Assembly: GCF_003318275.1 (NCBI RefSeq)
Contig: NZ_QOCH01000015.1
Span: 221,608 to 285,607 of the forward strand
Reading direction: 5' to 3'
DNA length: 64,000 nt
Source: Marinobacter sp. F3R11
Lineage (GTDB): Bacteria > Pseudomonadota > Gammaproteobacteria > Pseudomonadales > Oleiphilaceae
The notes beneath the pieces were generated by a model. It was not told the DNA's origin, searched no databases, and worked only from the letters and a program-made list of their open reading frames with translations. How positions within the stretch are numbered: position 1 is the first letter of the stretch; each line of letters begins with the position of its first letter. Of this stretch, positions 63,112 through 64,000 are shown piece by piece. A program made the translations under genes and the position numbers.

Positions 63112-64000
63112 TCAGAATTCCCAGATTACTTTTCTTTTCTGCTCAAACCATTCATCCATTTTACGGTTGTAAACATCCTCGATCACATTGCGCCTGATCT
63201 TCATGGTAGGTGTAAGCATCCCGTTCTCCATTGTCCACGGCTCTTTCACCAGAACCACAAATTCGATTTTTTCATGTGCTTCACAAGCTTTATTAACCGC
63301 ATCCAGCTCATCAGACAGTTCCCGCTCCAGCCCTTCCCGGTTTACCCCTGCGACAAGTTCCTCCCGTACTTCTTCCGAAAGCAACAGCATCAGGCAGGGC
63401 TGAGGCTGGTTTGCACCGGCCAGGCATACAACTTCCACCGATGGGTGGTTAAACCGGTTCTCTATAGGCACAGGCACCACATACTTGCCTTTAGAGGTTT
63501 TGAACAGATCTTTCACCCGTCCGGTAATCCGCAGATAACCGTCGGCGCTGATTTCGCCCATGTCCCCCGTCTTCAGGAAGCCGTCGCCAGTTACATCCTC
63601 CCGGGTTTTCTCTTCATTCCGATAGTAGCCCAGCATCATTCCCGGGCTTTTCACCTGCAACTCACCACCATCACCGATACGATGCTCAACGCCGGGGCTT
63701 GCCACACCCACATAACCGATTCTGGCCTGTTCTGGCCGGCTGGCATGGGAGTATCCGAAGTTCTCCGTCATGCCATAGACCTCCAGCAGCTCCAGTCCAA
63801 GGTTGCGGTACCAGGTGATAACCTCTTCCGATAAAGGTGCAGCGCCGGTCAACGCAGCACGGCAATGGTCCAGCCCCAGTTGCCGGAGCACCTTCTTCTT
63901 CACCATCGAGCTTACAAACGGAATGCTGAACAACAGTTTCTGTTTCGTAAGGGGCAATTTGGCACTAACCCCCTGGTAGAACTTCATCCATAGACGCGGG
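63112..64000 (-). CDS. Long-chain acyl-CoA synthetase (AMP-forming), 5' end beyond the window
   Basis: C-terminal part of an adenylating enzyme; the frame is open to the window edge, so the start lies outside. Visible are LEVYGMTENFGYSHASRP, GGELQVKSPGMMLGYYRNEE, FLKTGDMGEISADGYLRITG and the KTSKGKYVVPVPIENRFN lysine region, which identify the FAA1-like long-chain acyl-CoA synthetase class (COG1022). It activates fatty acids with ATP and CoA. The final segment MLTPTMKIRRNVIED is also typical of this class. Confidence 0.92.
   Translation of the reverse strand, partial: PRLWMKFYQGVSAKLPLTKQKLLFSIPFVSSMVKKKVLRQLGLDHCRAALTGAAPLSEEVITWYRNLGLELLEVYGMTENFGYSHASRPEQARIGYVGVASPGVEHRIGDGGELQVKSPGMMLGYYRNEEKTREDVTGDGFLKTGDMGEISADGYLRITGRVKDLFKTSKGKYVVPVPIENRFNHPSVEVVCLAGANQPQPCLMLLLSEEVREELVAGVNREGLERELSDELDAVNKACEAHEKIEFVVLVKEPWTMENGMLTPTMKIRRNVIEDVYNRKMDEWFEQKRKVIWEF

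Noticed and set aside
1..64000. CRISPR array, tRNA, rRNA or transposase
   Set aside because: No regularly spaced repeats, no tRNA-like cloverleaf I could recognise, no rRNA stretches and no transposase motifs were seen.

Overview
The window looks like the chromosome of a marine gammaproteobacterium close to Marinobacter. This is an inference from gene content and protein style: a six-gene Mrp Na+/H+ antiporter, PhoX, several acyl-CoA enzymes, an imelysin iron operon, a Cpx-like system, and GC-rich but not extreme codon use. Genes are dense, with many 1-4 base start/stop overlaps. I see no rRNA, tRNA, CRISPR array, prophage or insertion sequence. The only clear repeat element is a 107-base inverted-repeat structure at 56618-56724. 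The right edge cuts through an acyl-CoA synthetase gene.

Layout. 1-6.3 kb: adenine salvage (apt), a YcgM-like acylpyruvase and an ABC1 kinase. A sirtuin coupled to a D-2-hydroxyglutarate dehydrogenase then faces serA, a pairing that makes sense for serine synthesis. 6.3-9.3 kb: an OmpA-type lipoprotein, two alpha/beta hydrolases and a GIY-YIG protein. 9.3-12.8 kb: a sigma54-type two-component pair diverging from a secreted DUF4168 protein, with a palindromic enhancer and a -24/-12 promoter between them. 12.8-15.8 kb: an MscS channel, an unknown 424-residue protein and rlmJ. 16-21.3 kb: a Fur-boxed operon of imelysin, di-haem DUF1111, second imelysin and a Tat-exported DUF1513 protein. 21.4-28 kb: an MFS transporter, a chemoreceptor with a C-terminal sensor-like extension, PhoX with a three-repeat Pho box, and small proteins.

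28.2-30.8 kb: an acyl-CoA dehydrogenase and enoyl-CoA hydratase pair. 31.0-37.4 kb: a small ORF, a promoter with a candidate leader peptide, and mrpA(B)CDEFG. 37.5-42.3 kb: a fatty acyl-CoA ligase, dadA, yciH, a DUF4136 lipoprotein and a YigZ-family protein. 42.3-44.9 kb: CpxA/CpxR-like regulators diverging from a Spy/CpxP-like protein. 44.9-49.5 kb: a FemAB-like protein, two uncharacterised proteins and AzlCD. 49.6-54.2 kb: an Anr/FNR-type site before a P-type ATPase overlapping a CPA2 antiporter. 54.3-64 kb: a second sirtuin, a spermidine-synthase-fold protein, DUF1415, an ABC-F protein (YbiT), a parvulin, a creatinase-fold hydrolase without metal ligands, a DUF2059 protein, a small lytic transglycosylase, a LysR regulator, a 63-residue basic protein and the partial acyl-CoA synthetase.

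Themes are cation homeostasis (Mrp, P-type ATPase, CPA2, MscS), envelope stress (Cpx-like, OmpA lipoprotein, transglycosylase), nutrient-limitation responses (Fur/imelysin, Pho/PhoX) and lipid catabolism. The best candidates for something undescribed are the sigma54/DUF4168 module, the Mrp leader ORF, the 424-residue protein beside MscS, and the metal-ligand-free M24 protein. Without searches I cannot say which of these are already catalogued.
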